Both the position numbers and the translations under genes were made by a program. Below the pieces are notes generated by a model, which had not been told where the DNA came from, did not search any database, and saw only the letters and a program-made list of their open reading frames with translations. This document shows, one piece after another, positions 1 to 9,582 of a stretch of 64,000 bases of DNA; position 1 is the first letter of the stretch, and each line of letters begins with the position of its first letter. Where the stretch lies: positions 1-64,000 of the forward strand of contig CAYTIH010000003.1 of NCBI GenBank assembly GCA_964437825.1, given 5' to 3'. This DNA comes from JBJFCE01 sp964437825. GTDB taxonomy: Bacteria; Bacillota; Clostridia; Lachnospirales; Lachnospiraceae.

Positions 1-91
1 GAAAAACAAGCGACGCGAAGCGGCATTTGTTTTTCTTGCGCTATTAACGAGCAAATGCCTATATAGACAGATAATATGAAGGAGCAAACAT
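1..91 (+). promoter_or_regulatory. 5' leader with shared repeat element and inverted repeat
   Basis: The first 25 bases (GAAAAACAAGCG, then CGCGAAGCGGCA) match 16436-16461 with only about three differences, so the left edge of the window lies inside a leader that recurs in this locus. It is followed by a perfect 8-bp inverted repeat, GGCATTTG (22-29) and CAAATGCC (52-59), with a 22-nt loop. A GAAGGAG ribosome site lies at 77-83. The promoter itself is probably left of the window. The recurrence and the inverted repeat are seen directly; the role as a regulatory leader is inference. Confidence 0.5.
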
Positions 92-1021
92 ATGAAGCTG
101 TTAAGTGTTGTAGTGCCTTGCTATAACGAAGAAGAGAATGTACCGTATTTTTATGAAGAACTCATGAAGCAGGAAGCTTTTTTTCATGAAAAGGATATAG
201 AATTGGAAGTCATTTACGTGGACGACGGCTCTAAGGACCATACAGTGGAAGAAGTTCGGAAACTCCATGAAAAGGATTTGCGGGTACATTTGGTGTCGTT
301 TTCCAGAAATTTTGGGAAAGAAGCAGGTATTTATGCGGGACTTAGTAAGGCAAAGGGGGACTTTGCCGTGCTAATGGATGCGGATCTGCAGGACCCGCCT
401 GCGCTCCTCCCGGAAATGTATTCCTATATTGAGCAGGGGTATGATTCGGTTGCAACCAGGAGAGTCAGCAGAAAGGGAGAACCGCCGGTTCGTTCTTTTT
501 TTGCACGTATGTTTTATAAATTGATGCGCAAAATCAGTAAAACGGAAATTGTGGATGGCGCAAGGGATTACAGATTGATGACGAGGCAGGTCGTGGATGC
601 GATTCTGTCCATGAAAGAGTATAACCGCTTTACAAAAGGAATTTTCGGATGGGTCGGATATGAGACTAAGTGGCTGGAGTATGAAAATGTGGAGCGTGTC
701 AAGGGAGAAACCAAATGGTCTTTTTGGAAGCTGTTTGTCTATTCCCTGGAGGGAATTATGGCCTTCTCCACGGCACCCCTTGCCGTGGCATCGGTACTCG
801 GCGTTTTATTTTGCTTTTTGGCAGTGGTGCTGATCATATTTATTATCATCAGAACTGCGGCGTTTGGCGATCCGACCTCAGGCTGGCCGTCCATGGTCTG
901 CATTATATCACTGCTCAGCGGCGTACAGCTTCTGTGTATCGGTATTGTGGGCCAGTATCTGAGTAAAACCTATATGGAAGTAAAGAGACGTCCCATTTAT
1001 CTGGTAAAAGAGGAATTGTAA
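92..1021 (+). CDS. GtrB/DPM1-like polyprenyl-phosphate glycosyltransferase (GT2)
   Basis: Probable membrane-bound GT2 enzyme that moves a hexose from a nucleotide sugar to undecaprenyl phosphate on the cytoplasmic face. This makes the lipid donor used by GT-C/GtrII enzymes outside. The 309-aa length, the N-terminal Rossmann-like start (VVVPCYNEEENV), the DADLQDPP metal-binding region near residue 96 and two C-terminal hydrophobic segments (about 225-300) all fit the GtrB/YfdH/dolichol-phosphate-mannose-synthase family. The start is set by GAAGGAG 9 bases upstream. Its partners could be the GtrII-like proteins at 12519 and 55289. The sugar specificity is unknown. Confidence 0.88.
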   Translation: MKLLSVVVPCYNEEENVPYFYEELMKQEAFFHEKDIELEVIYVDDGSKDHTVEEVRKLHEKDLRVHLVSFSRNFGKEAGIYAGLSKAKGDFAVLMDADLQDPPALLPEMYSYIEQGYDSVATRRVSRKGEPPVRSFFARMFYKLMRKISKTEIVDGARDYRLMTRQVVDAILSMKEYNRFTKGIFGWVGYETKWLEYENVERVKGETKWSFWKLFVYSLEGIMAFSTAPLAVASVLGVLFCFLAVVLIIFIIIRTAAFGDPTSGWPSMVCIISLLSGVQLLCIGIVGQYLSKTYMEVKRRPIYLVKEEL

Positions 1022-1054
1022 GTTTGAATGAATCTGAAAAGGAAATATGCGTAA

Positions 1055-1804
1055 ATGATCAGTATTGTGGTGCCGGTATACAATGCCGATGCTTATATTA
1101 AACAGACCATGGAAATGGTCATAAGACAGACCTATACGGACTGGGAGCTGATTTTGGTGGATGACTGCTCCACCGACCGCAGCAGGGAGGTAATAGAGGA
1201 ACAGCTTGCAGCAAGGCCCGATGAGCGGATCAGACTGATAAAAAAAGAACACAATGAAGGCGCGGCAAGAGCCAGAAATACCGGCGTGGATCAGGCGGCG
1301 GGCAGATATATTGCCTATTTGGATGCGGATGATGTTTGGAAGGCGGACAAGCTGGAAAAGGAATTGGAATTCTTAAAGCGCAGGGATGCCGGGTTTGTGT
1401 TTACTGCCTATGAATTCGGTGATGAACAGGCGGCCGGAACGGGAAAAATCGTTCATGTACCGGAAACGCTGAATTACCGGCAGGCATTGTCCAGAACGAT
1501 TATTTTTACTACAACGGTTTTGTTTGATACACAGAAAATTCCCAAAAGCCTGATTCGGATGCCCGACGTCAAAAGTGAGGATACTGCAGCTTGGTGGAGA
1601 ATCCTGAGAAATGGGCATACTGCTTATGGAATGGATACGGTAACCGCGATCTACAGAAGACCCGCGCATTCCCTGTCCTCCAACAAGGTAGAGGCCATGA
1701 GGCGCATCTGGAATTTGTATCGAAAGCAGGAAAAGCTGGGTGTGATCAAGAGCTGTTATTATTTTTGCTTTTGGGCACTGAGAGCAACACTGCGGCGTAT
1801 GTAG
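1055..1804 (+). CDS. GT2 family glycosyltransferase
   Basis: Soluble or membrane-associated GT-A glycosyltransferase of 249 aa. It starts with the typical SIVVPVYNADAYI strand, carries DDCSTD near residue 36, ARARNTG near 72 and the metal-binding LDADD near 90. It probably adds one sugar to the lipid-linked glycan at the cytoplasmic side. The C-terminal third is basic and aromatic, which may mediate membrane contact. It follows the GtrB-like gene by 33 bases with an AAAAGG ribosome site, so it is probably co-transcribed. Donor and acceptor cannot be read from the sequence. Confidence 0.85.
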   Translation: MISIVVPVYNADAYIKQTMEMVIRQTYTDWELILVDDCSTDRSREVIEEQLAARPDERIRLIKKEHNEGAARARNTGVDQAAGRYIAYLDADDVWKADKLEKELEFLKRRDAGFVFTAYEFGDEQAAGTGKIVHVPETLNYRQALSRTIIFTTTVLFDTQKIPKSLIRMPDVKSEDTAAWWRILRNGHTAYGMDTVTAIYRRPAHSLSSNKVEAMRRIWNLYRKQEKLGVIKSCYYFCFWALRATLRRM

Positions 1805-1871
1805 CATGATGGTTCCTACTGTATTTTTATAGAAGCGATATGTTCGCAAGATACGAAAGGCGTTTGTCGAT

Positions 1872-3365
1872 ATGATGAAGAAATTTGACTCCATGAAACG
1901 ATTGATCATAGCGGGCTTTTCCCTGCTGGGATTGGTCTTTATGACAGCGATATATGCGTATACATGGTTCCATGTATATTATGAAATCATTCGTTTTCAC
2001 AATAAAACATCGGGGGGACTGAAATTCTATTTTAGAGGACATTTGCTGATTCTGCTTATTTATTTTGCGCTGCTGTTTTTTTTCAGTCATACCTATGGGG
2101 GATTGAAGGTCGGCTATTTGAAAGGAACGGACGTATATTTCTCGCAGGTCTTTTCCTTATTATTCGTCAATGTGATTTCTTATTTTCAAATTTCCCTGAT
2201 GGCAAACTGGGTCGTGGAGGTACCGCCGATCCTGAAAATGACAGCCCTTCAGCTCATTGTGGCGGCCGTATGGGTTTTTATCAGCAATAAGGTATATCAT
2301 ATCCTGTATCCGCCGAGAAAGCTGCTGCTTGTTCACGGGGACCGGGATATTTCCGATATTGTGCGTAAGTTCAATTCCAGAAAGGATAAATACAGTATCC
2401 GGGAGACGATCAATGTCAGCGCCGGATATGAAACGGTCTGTGAAAAAGCGGATTCGGGGGAATTTGATGCGATTGTTCTGTGGGATATCTCCGCTCAGGA
2501 TAAGAACCGGCTGATGAAATACTGCTATGCCAGATCGATCCGGATTTATTTCATGCCGAAAATTCCGGATGTACTGGTAAAGAGTGCGGAGCAGTTAAAT
2601 GTATTTGACACGCCGATCTTTCTGATCCGGGAATATGAACTGACTGTTGAACAGCGCATGATTAAGCGCATGATTGATATTATCTGTTCGCTGCTTCTGA
2701 TTATCATTGCTTCTCCGTTTATGCTGTTTACTGCCATTGCGGTAAAGGTTTATGACGGCGGCCCCGTTCTATACAAGCAGGTACGCTGTACCAGGGGAGA
2801 AAAAGAATTTAAAATTCTGAAATTCCGAAGCATGAGGGTGGATGCGGAGAAGGACGGGGTCGCAAGGCTGGCGTCTAAGAATGACAGCAGAATCACACCT
2901 GTGGGTAAAATTATTCGTAAAGTACGTTTGGATGAGCTTCCGCAGCTGTTTAATATCCTGAAAGGGGATATGTCCTTTATCGGCCCGAGGCCCGAACGTC
3001 CCGAAATCATTGAGCAATATAAGGAGGACATGCCGGAATTTGCCTTTCGTATGAAGGTCAAGGCCGGACTTGCCGGATATGCGCAGGTATACGGAAAATA
3101 CAATACGACTCCTTATGATAAATTAAAACTGGATTTAACATATATCGAAAATTATACGGTTTGGCTTGATGTGAAGCTGATGCTGCTGACACTCAAGATC
3201 CTGTTTGTGCCAGAGAGTACGGAGGGCGTGGACGAAAGTCAGACCACTGCGCTGAAAAAACAGCTTGAAGAGAATGAGTCCGAAAAGTACCGCGGGGATG
3301 AACCGCATGAGAGTAAGCGGGAGGAAAACGGAGAGCCTGCGAAACATCATAAAGAGGATCAGTAA
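1872..3365 (+). CDS. Polyprenyl-phosphate sugar-1-phosphate transferase (priming enzyme)
   Basis: Starts a lipid-linked glycan by transferring a sugar-1-phosphate to undecaprenyl phosphate. The 497-aa layout is that of the WbaP/WcaJ/CpsE class: about four N-terminal membrane helices (1-130), a Rossmann-like regulatory domain (about 145-240), then the catalytic bacterial sugar transferase domain (about 255-455). In the last, KILKFRSM, RLDELPQ with the Asp-Glu dyad, and GPRPERP are intact. A charged tail of about 40 residues rich in Glu and Lys follows and is unusual. The stop codon abuts the start of the next gene, so the two are translationally coupled. First of three priming transferases in the window; the sugar is unknown. 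Confidence 0.92.
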   Translation: MMKKFDSMKRLIIAGFSLLGLVFMTAIYAYTWFHVYYEIIRFHNKTSGGLKFYFRGHLLILLIYFALLFFFSHTYGGLKVGYLKGTDVYFSQVFSLLFVNVISYFQISLMANWVVEVPPILKMTALQLIVAAVWVFISNKVYHILYPPRKLLLVHGDRDISDIVRKFNSRKDKYSIRETINVSAGYETVCEKADSGEFDAIVLWDISAQDKNRLMKYCYARSIRIYFMPKIPDVLVKSAEQLNVFDTPIFLIREYELTVEQRMIKRMIDIICSLLLIIIASPFMLFTAIAVKVYDGGPVLYKQVRCTRGEKEFKILKFRSMRVDAEKDGVARLASKNDSRITPVGKIIRKVRLDELPQLFNILKGDMSFIGPRPERPEIIEQYKEDMPEFAFRMKVKAGLAGYAQVYGKYNTTPYDKLKLDLTYIENYTVWLDVKLMLLTLKILFVPESTEGVDESQTTALKKQLEENESEKYRGDEPHESKREENGEPAKHHKEDQ

Positions 3366-4337
3366 ATGAATCAAAGAGAGTTAAGCAAAGAGGGCGTGGA
3401 TCTGAAGCTTACTTTTTTGCTGCTGCTAAGAAAAATTGCATATATCGTGATAGCCGCGCTTGCGGGCGCGTTGATCTGCGGCGGAATTTATGCGCTCTGG
3501 CATGGAAATGTTATGAAGCACAGAAAATATACTGCGGCAAGCAAATATTATATTACCTTTGAAGAAATCGAAGACGAGAGCTTTTTTGATTTTTATTATA
3601 ACGGAGCTACCTGGGATGAATTACTCTCAACGGACGCCATCCTAGGCTACGCTATGACCTTGCTGCCGGATACTTATGACAGAAGCTATGTGGACAGCTG
3701 TATAGAAGCATGGCTTTACGCCGACGTCAGGGTATTGACAACTGTGGTTACTGCAAAGGATCTGCAGGAAACGGAGCTGTTTCAGGACGCGATTGAGCAG
3801 GCAGTGGTGCATTTTGCCGCAGACGGCGAAAAACTGGATGCCATAGAGATTATACAGTCCGATGAGCCAAGCCCGGAGGAAATTGCGGACAACGTACTCA
3901 GGGCGGCGCTGACAGGCGCAGTGGGCTTCTCCGTAATGATGCTTCTGCTGCTGCTTTTGCTTTTGACCATTCAGGACGCCATTTACCTTCCGGAACAATT
4001 CACCCGCCGCTATCCGGAGATTCCCATTGCAGGGATACGCTTTCCGGAACCTGCAGGCGGCGCATATCAAAAGGAACTGGAAGCAAATCTGTCCTATTTG
4101 ACCGGGGGATGCGCCTATCCCGAAATCAGTATGACGGAGCTGCTCCCCGGCGATCAGGAGGTTTACGATAAAATTCAAAAGGCTGGAGGGGTGATTCTGG
4201 AATTCCCGCAGGGAAAGGAAAACAGTAAAAAACTGGATCACGTCCTTCAGAATCTGGCGCTTAGAAACTGCCGCGTCATCTGTACCGTCATGACAGGCAG
4301 GCTATATAAACTTACGAAATGCTATTACCGAATATAA
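3366..4337 (+). CDS. Wzz-like chain-length protein with degenerate BY-kinase-like C-terminus
   Basis: A 323-aa protein with two hydrophobic segments (about 21-45 and 177-202) flanking an extracytoplasmic domain, the layout of Wzz/CpsC co-polymerases. After the second helix about 115 residues continue into the cytoplasm. Two stretches recall a tyrosine kinase of the BY type: the entry RRYPEIPIAGI, and the end, AGGVILEFPQGKENSKKLDH through CYY. No Walker A P-loop is visible, so it is probably a non-catalytic remnant or a scaffold. It starts one base after the priming transferase ends. Family placement rests on topology and short motifs, so confidence is moderate. It would control chain length for the EpsG-like polymerase at 5128. 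Confidence 0.6.
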   Translation: MNQRELSKEGVDLKLTFLLLLRKIAYIVIAALAGALICGGIYALWHGNVMKHRKYTAASKYYITFEEIEDESFFDFYYNGATWDELLSTDAILGYAMTLLPDTYDRSYVDSCIEAWLYADVRVLTTVVTAKDLQETELFQDAIEQAVVHFAADGEKLDAIEIIQSDEPSPEEIADNVLRAALTGAVGFSVMMLLLLLLLLTIQDAIYLPEQFTRRYPEIPIAGIRFPEPAGGAYQKELEANLSYLTGGCAYPEISMTELLPGDQEVYDKIQKAGGVILEFPQGKENSKKLDHVLQNLALRNCRVICTVMTGRLYKLTKCYYRI

Positions 4338-4351
4338 AAAGGAGATCATTC

Positions 4352-5131
4352 ATGACGCTGCAACTCCTGGTATCCGCAGTAAACAAGGATCCGCGTACAT
4401 TAGCCGAGCAAATGCATATTGATTCCGACACCATTATCATCAATCAATGCGGTCAAAATGCTTACGATGAATGGGATCTGAACGGTCATACGATCAAAGC
4501 CTATTCCTTTGACGAAAAGGGCGTGGGACTTAGCCGCAACAACGCACTGCTGCGCGCGGATCATGATATCAGCCTGTTTTCCGATGAAGATATTGTATAT
4601 GCCAAGGATTACCGAGAGATCGTGCTGAAGGCCTTTGAAGCGCATCCGGAGGCGGATATGCTGCTGTTTAATATAGAGGTTTCTAAAGAGCGCCGTACGT
4701 ATCATATCGACAGCTTCGGGAGGGTAAAGCAGCATAATTGCGGCAGATATCCGACCTACAGCTTTGCGATCCGGACTGAAAAAATGCATCAGAAGAATAT
4801 TACCTTTTCCTTATTGTTTGGCGGCGGAGCTAAGTATAGCAGCGGAGAGGACAGTCTGTTTATCAAGGAATGCATTACAAAACGGCTCAAGGTATTCAGG
4901 GTTCCCGAGACAATCGGAACGGAGATACCAAGGCCTTCCACTTGGTTTCATGGCTATAATGAGAAATTTTTCTTTGACAGAGGCGCATTATACTATCATC
5001 TATATGGTTTTCTCAGAAAGCCTCTTGCAGTCCGGTTTTTATTAAAGCACAAAGCGAAAATGTGCGGGGAAATATCGGTCGGCCGGGCCTATGAACTGAT
5101 GAAGGAAGGTATGCGGGAGGCTGCGAAGTGA
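4352..5131 (+). CDS. GT2-like glycosyltransferase
   Basis: Predicted cytoplasmic glycosyltransferase of about 260 aa. The diagnostic stretch is GLSRNNALLRA followed by SDEDIVY near residue 80, corresponding to the metal-binding segment of capsule-type GT2 enzymes. I chose ATG 4352 over the upstream in-frame ATG 4319 because AAAAAGGAG at 4336-4344 sits 7 bases before it and the extra residues would overlap the upstream gene. The last base overlaps the next gene through GTGA. Substrates are unknown. Confidence 0.78.
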   Translation: MTLQLLVSAVNKDPRTLAEQMHIDSDTIIINQCGQNAYDEWDLNGHTIKAYSFDEKGVGLSRNNALLRADHDISLFSDEDIVYAKDYREIVLKAFEAHPEADMLLFNIEVSKERRTYHIDSFGRVKQHNCGRYPTYSFAIRTEKMHQKNITFSLLFGGGAKYSSGEDSLFIKECITKRLKVFRVPETIGTEIPRPSTWFHGYNEKFFFDRGALYYHLYGFLRKPLAVRFLLKHKAKMCGEISVGRAYELMKEGMREAAK

Positions 5132-6201
5132 TTATTTATATCCTTTTGCTTATAATGACAACTGCAGCTGCATTTTTGGTGCACAAGCCGGAAACACTGC
5201 CGGCATACGGAATGACCAGACAGCAGTTTCTGAATCGGATCTGCCTGTGCGGGATCTTTTTGATGCTCTTTGCAGTGTCGGCCTGCAGATATCAGGTCGG
5301 ATGCGATTATGCGACATATGAAGAATATTATTACCGGATATGGTACGGATTTATCGTACCTACCGAAAAGGGCTTTAATTTGCTGATTAAGGTACTGGAG
5401 CATTTATTTGGAAAGGACAGCTATTTGCTGTTTTTTGCTTTTTTTGCGTTTTTCACGGTTTATTTTATGCTGAAGGCATTGTATGCTTTAAGCGAGAAGT
5501 TTGTATTCAGCTTTTATCTGTTTATGGCGTTCAGTTATTATTATCAATCGTTAAATACCATGCGTTATTATTTCGCAATGGCACTGGCGCTGTATGCGGT
5601 TACCTATATTCATAAGAAGCAGTATGCGAAGTTCATCCTGATCGTACTGCTGGCATCCGCAGTTCATAAATCAGTATTGCTGGTAATTCCGCTCTATCTG
5701 TTGGCGAACTGTACCTGGAGAAGATGGCAGATCATACTGCTGTCGCTGCTTGCGGTAAGCGGTTTAGTATTTGGAGACGTTTATTTAAGGATCATTTTAT
5801 ATTTGTATCCGAGTTACAATAACACAAGTTATTTAGCGGGAGGAACCTCCTATATCAATATTATCAGGTGCCTGCTGGTATTACTGTTCTGTCTGGCGTT
5901 TGATCAGGAGGGCTGGAGGGAGAGGCCCGGGCTCAAAATGTATTTCCGGCTGAATAACGGAGCGCTTATGTTATATGTCTGCGGCTCGTTTATTCCGGAG
6001 GTATCCAGAGTCGGAACCTATATGACAATCATGCAGGTGTTTTTACTGCCCGGAGTCGTAAACAGTATCCGGGATGAGAAAAAACAAAAAATAGTAAAAG
6101 CAGGCGTTATTTTATTCGCGGCAGTGCATTTTGCGGCGTTCCTGTATAAAGCATACGGGGAACGGGTGCGGCTGCTGCCGTATCATACGTGGCTGTTTTG
6201 A
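5128..6201 (+). CDS. epsG: EpsG-family polysaccharide polymerase
   Basis: Integral membrane protein of 357 aa with about ten hydrophobic helices. The N-terminal YQVGCDYATYEEYY and the following EKGFNLLIKVLE are characteristic of EpsG, the Wzy-like exopolysaccharide polymerase of Gram-positive bacteria. It probably joins repeat units on undecaprenyl diphosphate outside the membrane. It uses GTG 5128, with GGGAGG at 5115-5120; the GTGA overlap couples it to the upstream glycosyltransferase. Its position next to the Wzz-like gene supports a polymerase role, but the glycan made is not known. Confidence 0.82.
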   Translation: MIIYILLLIMTTAAAFLVHKPETLPAYGMTRQQFLNRICLCGIFLMLFAVSACRYQVGCDYATYEEYYYRIWYGFIVPTEKGFNLLIKVLEHLFGKDSYLLFFAFFAFFTVYFMLKALYALSEKFVFSFYLFMAFSYYYQSLNTMRYYFAMALALYAVTYIHKKQYAKFILIVLLASAVHKSVLLVIPLYLLANCTWRRWQIILLSLLAVSGLVFGDVYLRIILYLYPSYNNTSYLAGGTSYINIIRCLLVLLFCLAFDQEGWRERPGLKMYFRLNNGALMLYVCGSFIPEVSRVGTYMTIMQVFLLPGVVNSIRDEKKQKIVKAGVILFAAVHFAAFLYKAYGERVRLLPYHTWLF

Positions 6202-6229
6202 GGTCTTTTCGGTTTATTTGGGAGAGAGT

Positions 6230-7054
6230 ATGAATCCTTTTTTCAGTATTATCGTGGTCTGCCTGAATGCGGGCGTTGAATTAGAGAAAACAGTGGAAAG
6301 TATTGCAAATCAGTCTTTTCGGGAGTATGAAATCATCGTAAAAGACGGCGGTTCTACGGATGATTCTCTTTCGGTATTGGACAAATATAATAACATCTGT
6401 TTTTTGAAAGAACCGGATCGGGGAATTTATGATGCAATGAATCAGGCGGCCGACCAAGTCAAGGGGCGCTATGTTCTGTTTTTGAACTGCGGGGATTATT
6501 TCTTCGACGAACATGTGCTGGAGCGGGTGCATGGTATGATCCTGGAAAGCGGAGCGCATCAGGACATGGTTTTTTACGGAAATATTTATGAGCGGAAGAC
6601 CGGAAATCCTGTGAGCAGTAATCCGAAGCTGGATGCTTTCGGATGCTATCGGAACGTTCCCTGTCACCAATGCTGTTTTTATCCTGCCGGGGTGATCCGG
6701 CCCATGCAGATCCGCAATGCGGGGAGGGAGAGAACTTTCCGGACGGAATATGCGGTCCGTGCGGACTATGAGCATTTCTTATGGTGCTTTTTTGAATTGA
6801 AAATGAAAACGCAGTATCTGCCGGTTACCGTCTGCTCCTATGCGGGCGGCGGTTTTTCGGAAACCCCAGAAAACCGGAAACGCTCCAAGGCGGAGCATAA
6901 AAAAATTACCAAGGAATATATGAGTTTCGCCATGAGATTCCGGTATCGTGCGGTTTTGCTTTTAACGCTTGCGCCGCTCAGATCCCGGCTGGCCGAAAGT
7001 AAAAGATTTTCTGCATGGTATCAGAGCATGAAACGGATACTATATAAAGGCTGA
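6230..7054 (+). CDS. GT2 family glycosyltransferase (WcaE-like)
   Basis: A 274-aa GT-A enzyme. It has SIIVVCLNAG at the start, KDGGSTDDS near residue 38, GIYDAMNQA near 64, and a NCGDYF segment in place of the usual DXD, a pattern seen in WcaE-type colanic acid and capsule transferases. The start is ATG 6230, with GGAGAG at 6221-6226. An earlier in-frame ATG at 6131 would lie within the epsG-like gene and lacks a ribosome site. It probably adds one residue to the glycan built by this module. Confidence 0.83.
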   Translation: MNPFFSIIVVCLNAGVELEKTVESIANQSFREYEIIVKDGGSTDDSLSVLDKYNNICFLKEPDRGIYDAMNQAADQVKGRYVLFLNCGDYFFDEHVLERVHGMILESGAHQDMVFYGNIYERKTGNPVSSNPKLDAFGCYRNVPCHQCCFYPAGVIRPMQIRNAGRERTFRTEYAVRADYEHFLWCFFELKMKTQYLPVTVCSYAGGGFSETPENRKRSKAEHKKITKEYMSFAMRFRYRAVLLLTLAPLRSRLAESKRFSAWYQSMKRILYKG

Positions 7055-7093
7055 CGCAGTGTCGTAAGAACAGGATCGCAGAAAGGAATGGGA

Positions 7094-8368
7094 ATGAGGG
7101 TACTTTGGGTTTGCAATATCATGTTACCGATGATAGCGCAGGAACTTGGAATTCCATACAGCAACAAAGAGGGCTGGCTTACCGGCCTGTCTGAACGGAT
7201 ACTCAGAGATTCGGAAAGCGGCGTTACGCTCGGAGTCTGCTTCCCATACCGGGAAGCTCCGGTCAAGGGCGTTTCGGACAAGCGGGGAATTTCTTATTTT
7301 GGATTCGCCGAGGATACCGTTCATGAGGAAACCTACGATCCGGGTCTGGAGCAGTCCATCGCTGAAATTATAAATGAGTTTCAGCCGGATATTCTGCACT
7401 GCTTCGGAACGGAGTACGGACATACCCTGGCGGCGGTCAGAGCCTTCGGAAAGCCGGAAAAAACAGTCATCGGAATGCAGGGCGTTTGTTATTTGTGTGC
7501 GGAGCATTATCTGGACGGCATTCCCGAAAAAATTGCGCATCGGAGTCTGCTTCGGGATTATCTGAAAAAGGATAACCTGATCAGTCAGCGGGAAAAGATG
7601 AAAATGCGCGGGGAGCGTGAAAAAGAGGCTTTGAGGCTTACGGGGAATGTGATCGGCAGAACCCGGTTTGACCGCGGCGCGGTTTTACATGTAAATCCGA
7701 ATGTGAAATATCATTTTATGAACGAGACCATGCGCAGTAATTTTTACGGCAAGCAGTGGGAGCTTTTGCATTGTGAGCAGCATACCGTCTTTGTCAGTCA
7801 GGGGAATTACCCGATTAAGGGACTGCATTTTATGCTGCGGGCGCTGGCACTGCTGAAAAAGAATTATCCGGATATTCATTTATATGTGGCAGGGGATTCC
7901 GTTATCCGTGAGGGGAACCTTGTGAATCAGATCAAAATTTCCTCATATGGAAAATATCTGAAGGAGCTGATCAGGGAAGGAAATCTGGAAGAACAGGTAA
8001 CCTTTTTGGGGCAGCTTACGGCGCAGCAGATGTGTGAACGGTATTTAAAGTCACATGTATTTGTTTCCTGTTCGACAATAGAGAATTCTCCCAATTCCGT
8101 CGGGGAGGCAATGCTGCTGGGCGTTCCGGTGGTCAGTTCCGAGGTGGGAGGCGTACCGGATATGCTGACGGACGGCGTTGAGGGATTGCTCTATACCGGA
8201 GAGAATGTCAGCGCCTTGGCAACCGCCGTTACCAGAATCTTTGAAGATCCGGATATGGCGGAGCGCTTGTCTGTGGCTGCACGCGGCAGGGCCGCCGGGA
8301 CACATGATGCCGATGCGAATTATAAGCGATTGTTGGAGATTTATCATGACATTAACCTTTATCAGTAA
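7094..8368 (+). CDS. GT4 family glycosyltransferase
   Basis: Retaining GT-B transferase of about 424 aa. The C-terminal donor domain has SQGNYPIKGLHFML, then STIENSPNSVGEAMLLGVPV with the GT4 Glu pair, then SSEVGGVPDML. I prefer ATG 7094 because AGAAAGGA at 7080-7087 is well spaced for it; ATG 7088 is in frame but too close. Its 3' end overlaps the next GT4 gene by 23 bases, so the two may act consecutively. Substrates are unknown. Confidence 0.85.
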   Translation: MRVLWVCNIMLPMIAQELGIPYSNKEGWLTGLSERILRDSESGVTLGVCFPYREAPVKGVSDKRGISYFGFAEDTVHEETYDPGLEQSIAEIINEFQPDILHCFGTEYGHTLAAVRAFGKPEKTVIGMQGVCYLCAEHYLDGIPEKIAHRSLLRDYLKKDNLISQREKMKMRGEREKEALRLTGNVIGRTRFDRGAVLHVNPNVKYHFMNETMRSNFYGKQWELLHCEQHTVFVSQGNYPIKGLHFMLRALALLKKNYPDIHLYVAGDSVIREGNLVNQIKISSYGKYLKELIREGNLEEQVTFLGQLTAQQMCERYLKSHVFVSCSTIENSPNSVGEAMLLGVPVVSSEVGGVPDMLTDGVEGLLYTGENVSALATAVTRIFEDPDMAERLSVAARGRAAGTHDADANYKRLLEIYHDINLYQ

Positions 8369-9560
8369 CTATATCAATCATCATCAGATTCCGTTATCGA
8401 ACTGCTTCTATGAGGCGCTGGGAGGGGACTATCATTTTATCCAGACCCGGCCCATGACCCGGGAACGTAAGGATATGGGCTGGGGAGCAGAACAGGGAGA
8501 AATCCCGTATCTGGTCTGTTCCTATGAACAGCCTGAGCTGACAAGGCAGCTGCTGTTTGAAAGCGATGTGGTGATCTTTGGCGGCTGCGAGGATGAAGAG
8601 TTAATACAGCCGAGGCTTCTTTCGGGAAAACTGACGTTCCGCTATAGTGAAAGAATCTATAAAGAGGGACAGTGGAAATGGGTTTCTCCGAGAGGAATCC
8701 GGAAGAAATATCATGACCATATCAGATTTCGAAAGGCGCCCTTATATCTGCTATGCGCGGGAGCGTACGTGGCATCGGATTTTCATTTGATTCATGCATA
8801 CCCGGGCAAGATGTTTTCCTTCGGTTATTTTCCGGAATGTAAACGATATCAGGAGGATGACTGTCACTCAAAACGCCGGGATCATGAAGTACCGGTAATT
8901 CTATGGGCAGGACGTTTTATTCCTTATAAGCATCCGGAGCTGGCCGTCCGCCTGATGAAGGAATTAAAGGCGGAGAATCTGAACTGTGAGCTTCGTATGG
9001 TCGGCGGCGGTGAACTGGAAGGGCAGTTAAAGGAGCTGGCACGCAGAGAAGGAGTAGAGGATTGCATCAGGTTTCTGGGCTTTATGGAGCCCGGGAAGGT
9101 CAGGGAGCAAATGGAATTGGCAGACCTTTTTTTGTTTACCAGTGATTACGGAGAAGGCTGGGGAGCCGTATTAAATGAGTCTATGAACAGCGGGTGCGCT
9201 GTGGTTGCCTGCAGGGCGATCGGGGCGGTTCCTGATCTCATTCGAGATGGGAAGAACGGTTTTGTGTATCGAAACGGAGATTTTGATACTATGAAAAAGC
9301 ATGTAAAAACGCTGTTAAATGACCGGGAGATGCGCCTTACCATGGGCAGGTGCGCTTATGAAACGATCAGGGATACCTGGAATCCCGAGACGGCGGCAGA
9401 GCGTCTGCTTGCGGTGATGGCGCAGATCGGGGAGCTTCAAAAGGGTAATGAAAACCGACGGGGAAAGGCACCGCTGACCGGGGATTTGCAGCTGCCCGGG
9501 GAGGGACCGCTCAGCCCTGCCAAGGTGCTGTCACCGGGATTATGGAATCAGAAAATATAG
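8346..9560 (+). CDS. GT4 family glycosyltransferase
   Basis: GT-B glycosyltransferase of 404 aa. The N-terminal FISNYINHHQIPLSN is typical of one GT4 branch. In the donor domain, WAGRFIPYKHPELAVR near residue 183, FTSDYGEGWGAVLNESMNSG and AIGAVPDLIRDG are visible. The start ATG 8346 has GGAG at 8335-8338; the longer in-frame extension back to 8178 is a shadow of the upstream gene. The last ~25 residues are Pro/Gly-rich and look like an unstructured tail. It lies before the sialyltransferase-like gene. Confidence 0.85.
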   Translation: MTLTFISNYINHHQIPLSNCFYEALGGDYHFIQTRPMTRERKDMGWGAEQGEIPYLVCSYEQPELTRQLLFESDVVIFGGCEDEELIQPRLLSGKLTFRYSERIYKEGQWKWVSPRGIRKKYHDHIRFRKAPLYLLCAGAYVASDFHLIHAYPGKMFSFGYFPECKRYQEDDCHSKRRDHEVPVILWAGRFIPYKHPELAVRLMKELKAENLNCELRMVGGGELEGQLKELARREGVEDCIRFLGFMEPGKVREQMELADLFLFTSDYGEGWGAVLNESMNSGCAVVACRAIGAVPDLIRDGKNGFVYRNGDFDTMKKHVKTLLNDREMRLTMGRCAYETIRDTWNPETAAERLLAVMAQIGELQKGNENRRGKAPLTGDLQLPGEGPLSPAKVLSPGLWNQKI

Positions 9561-9582
9561 CGGAGAGAAGGGCGTATAGGCC

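Noticed and set aside
60..75. TATATA and GATAAT near the first gene as a promoter
   Set aside because: The -35 partners are poor and GATAAT nearly abuts the ribosome site; the promoter is more likely left of the window.
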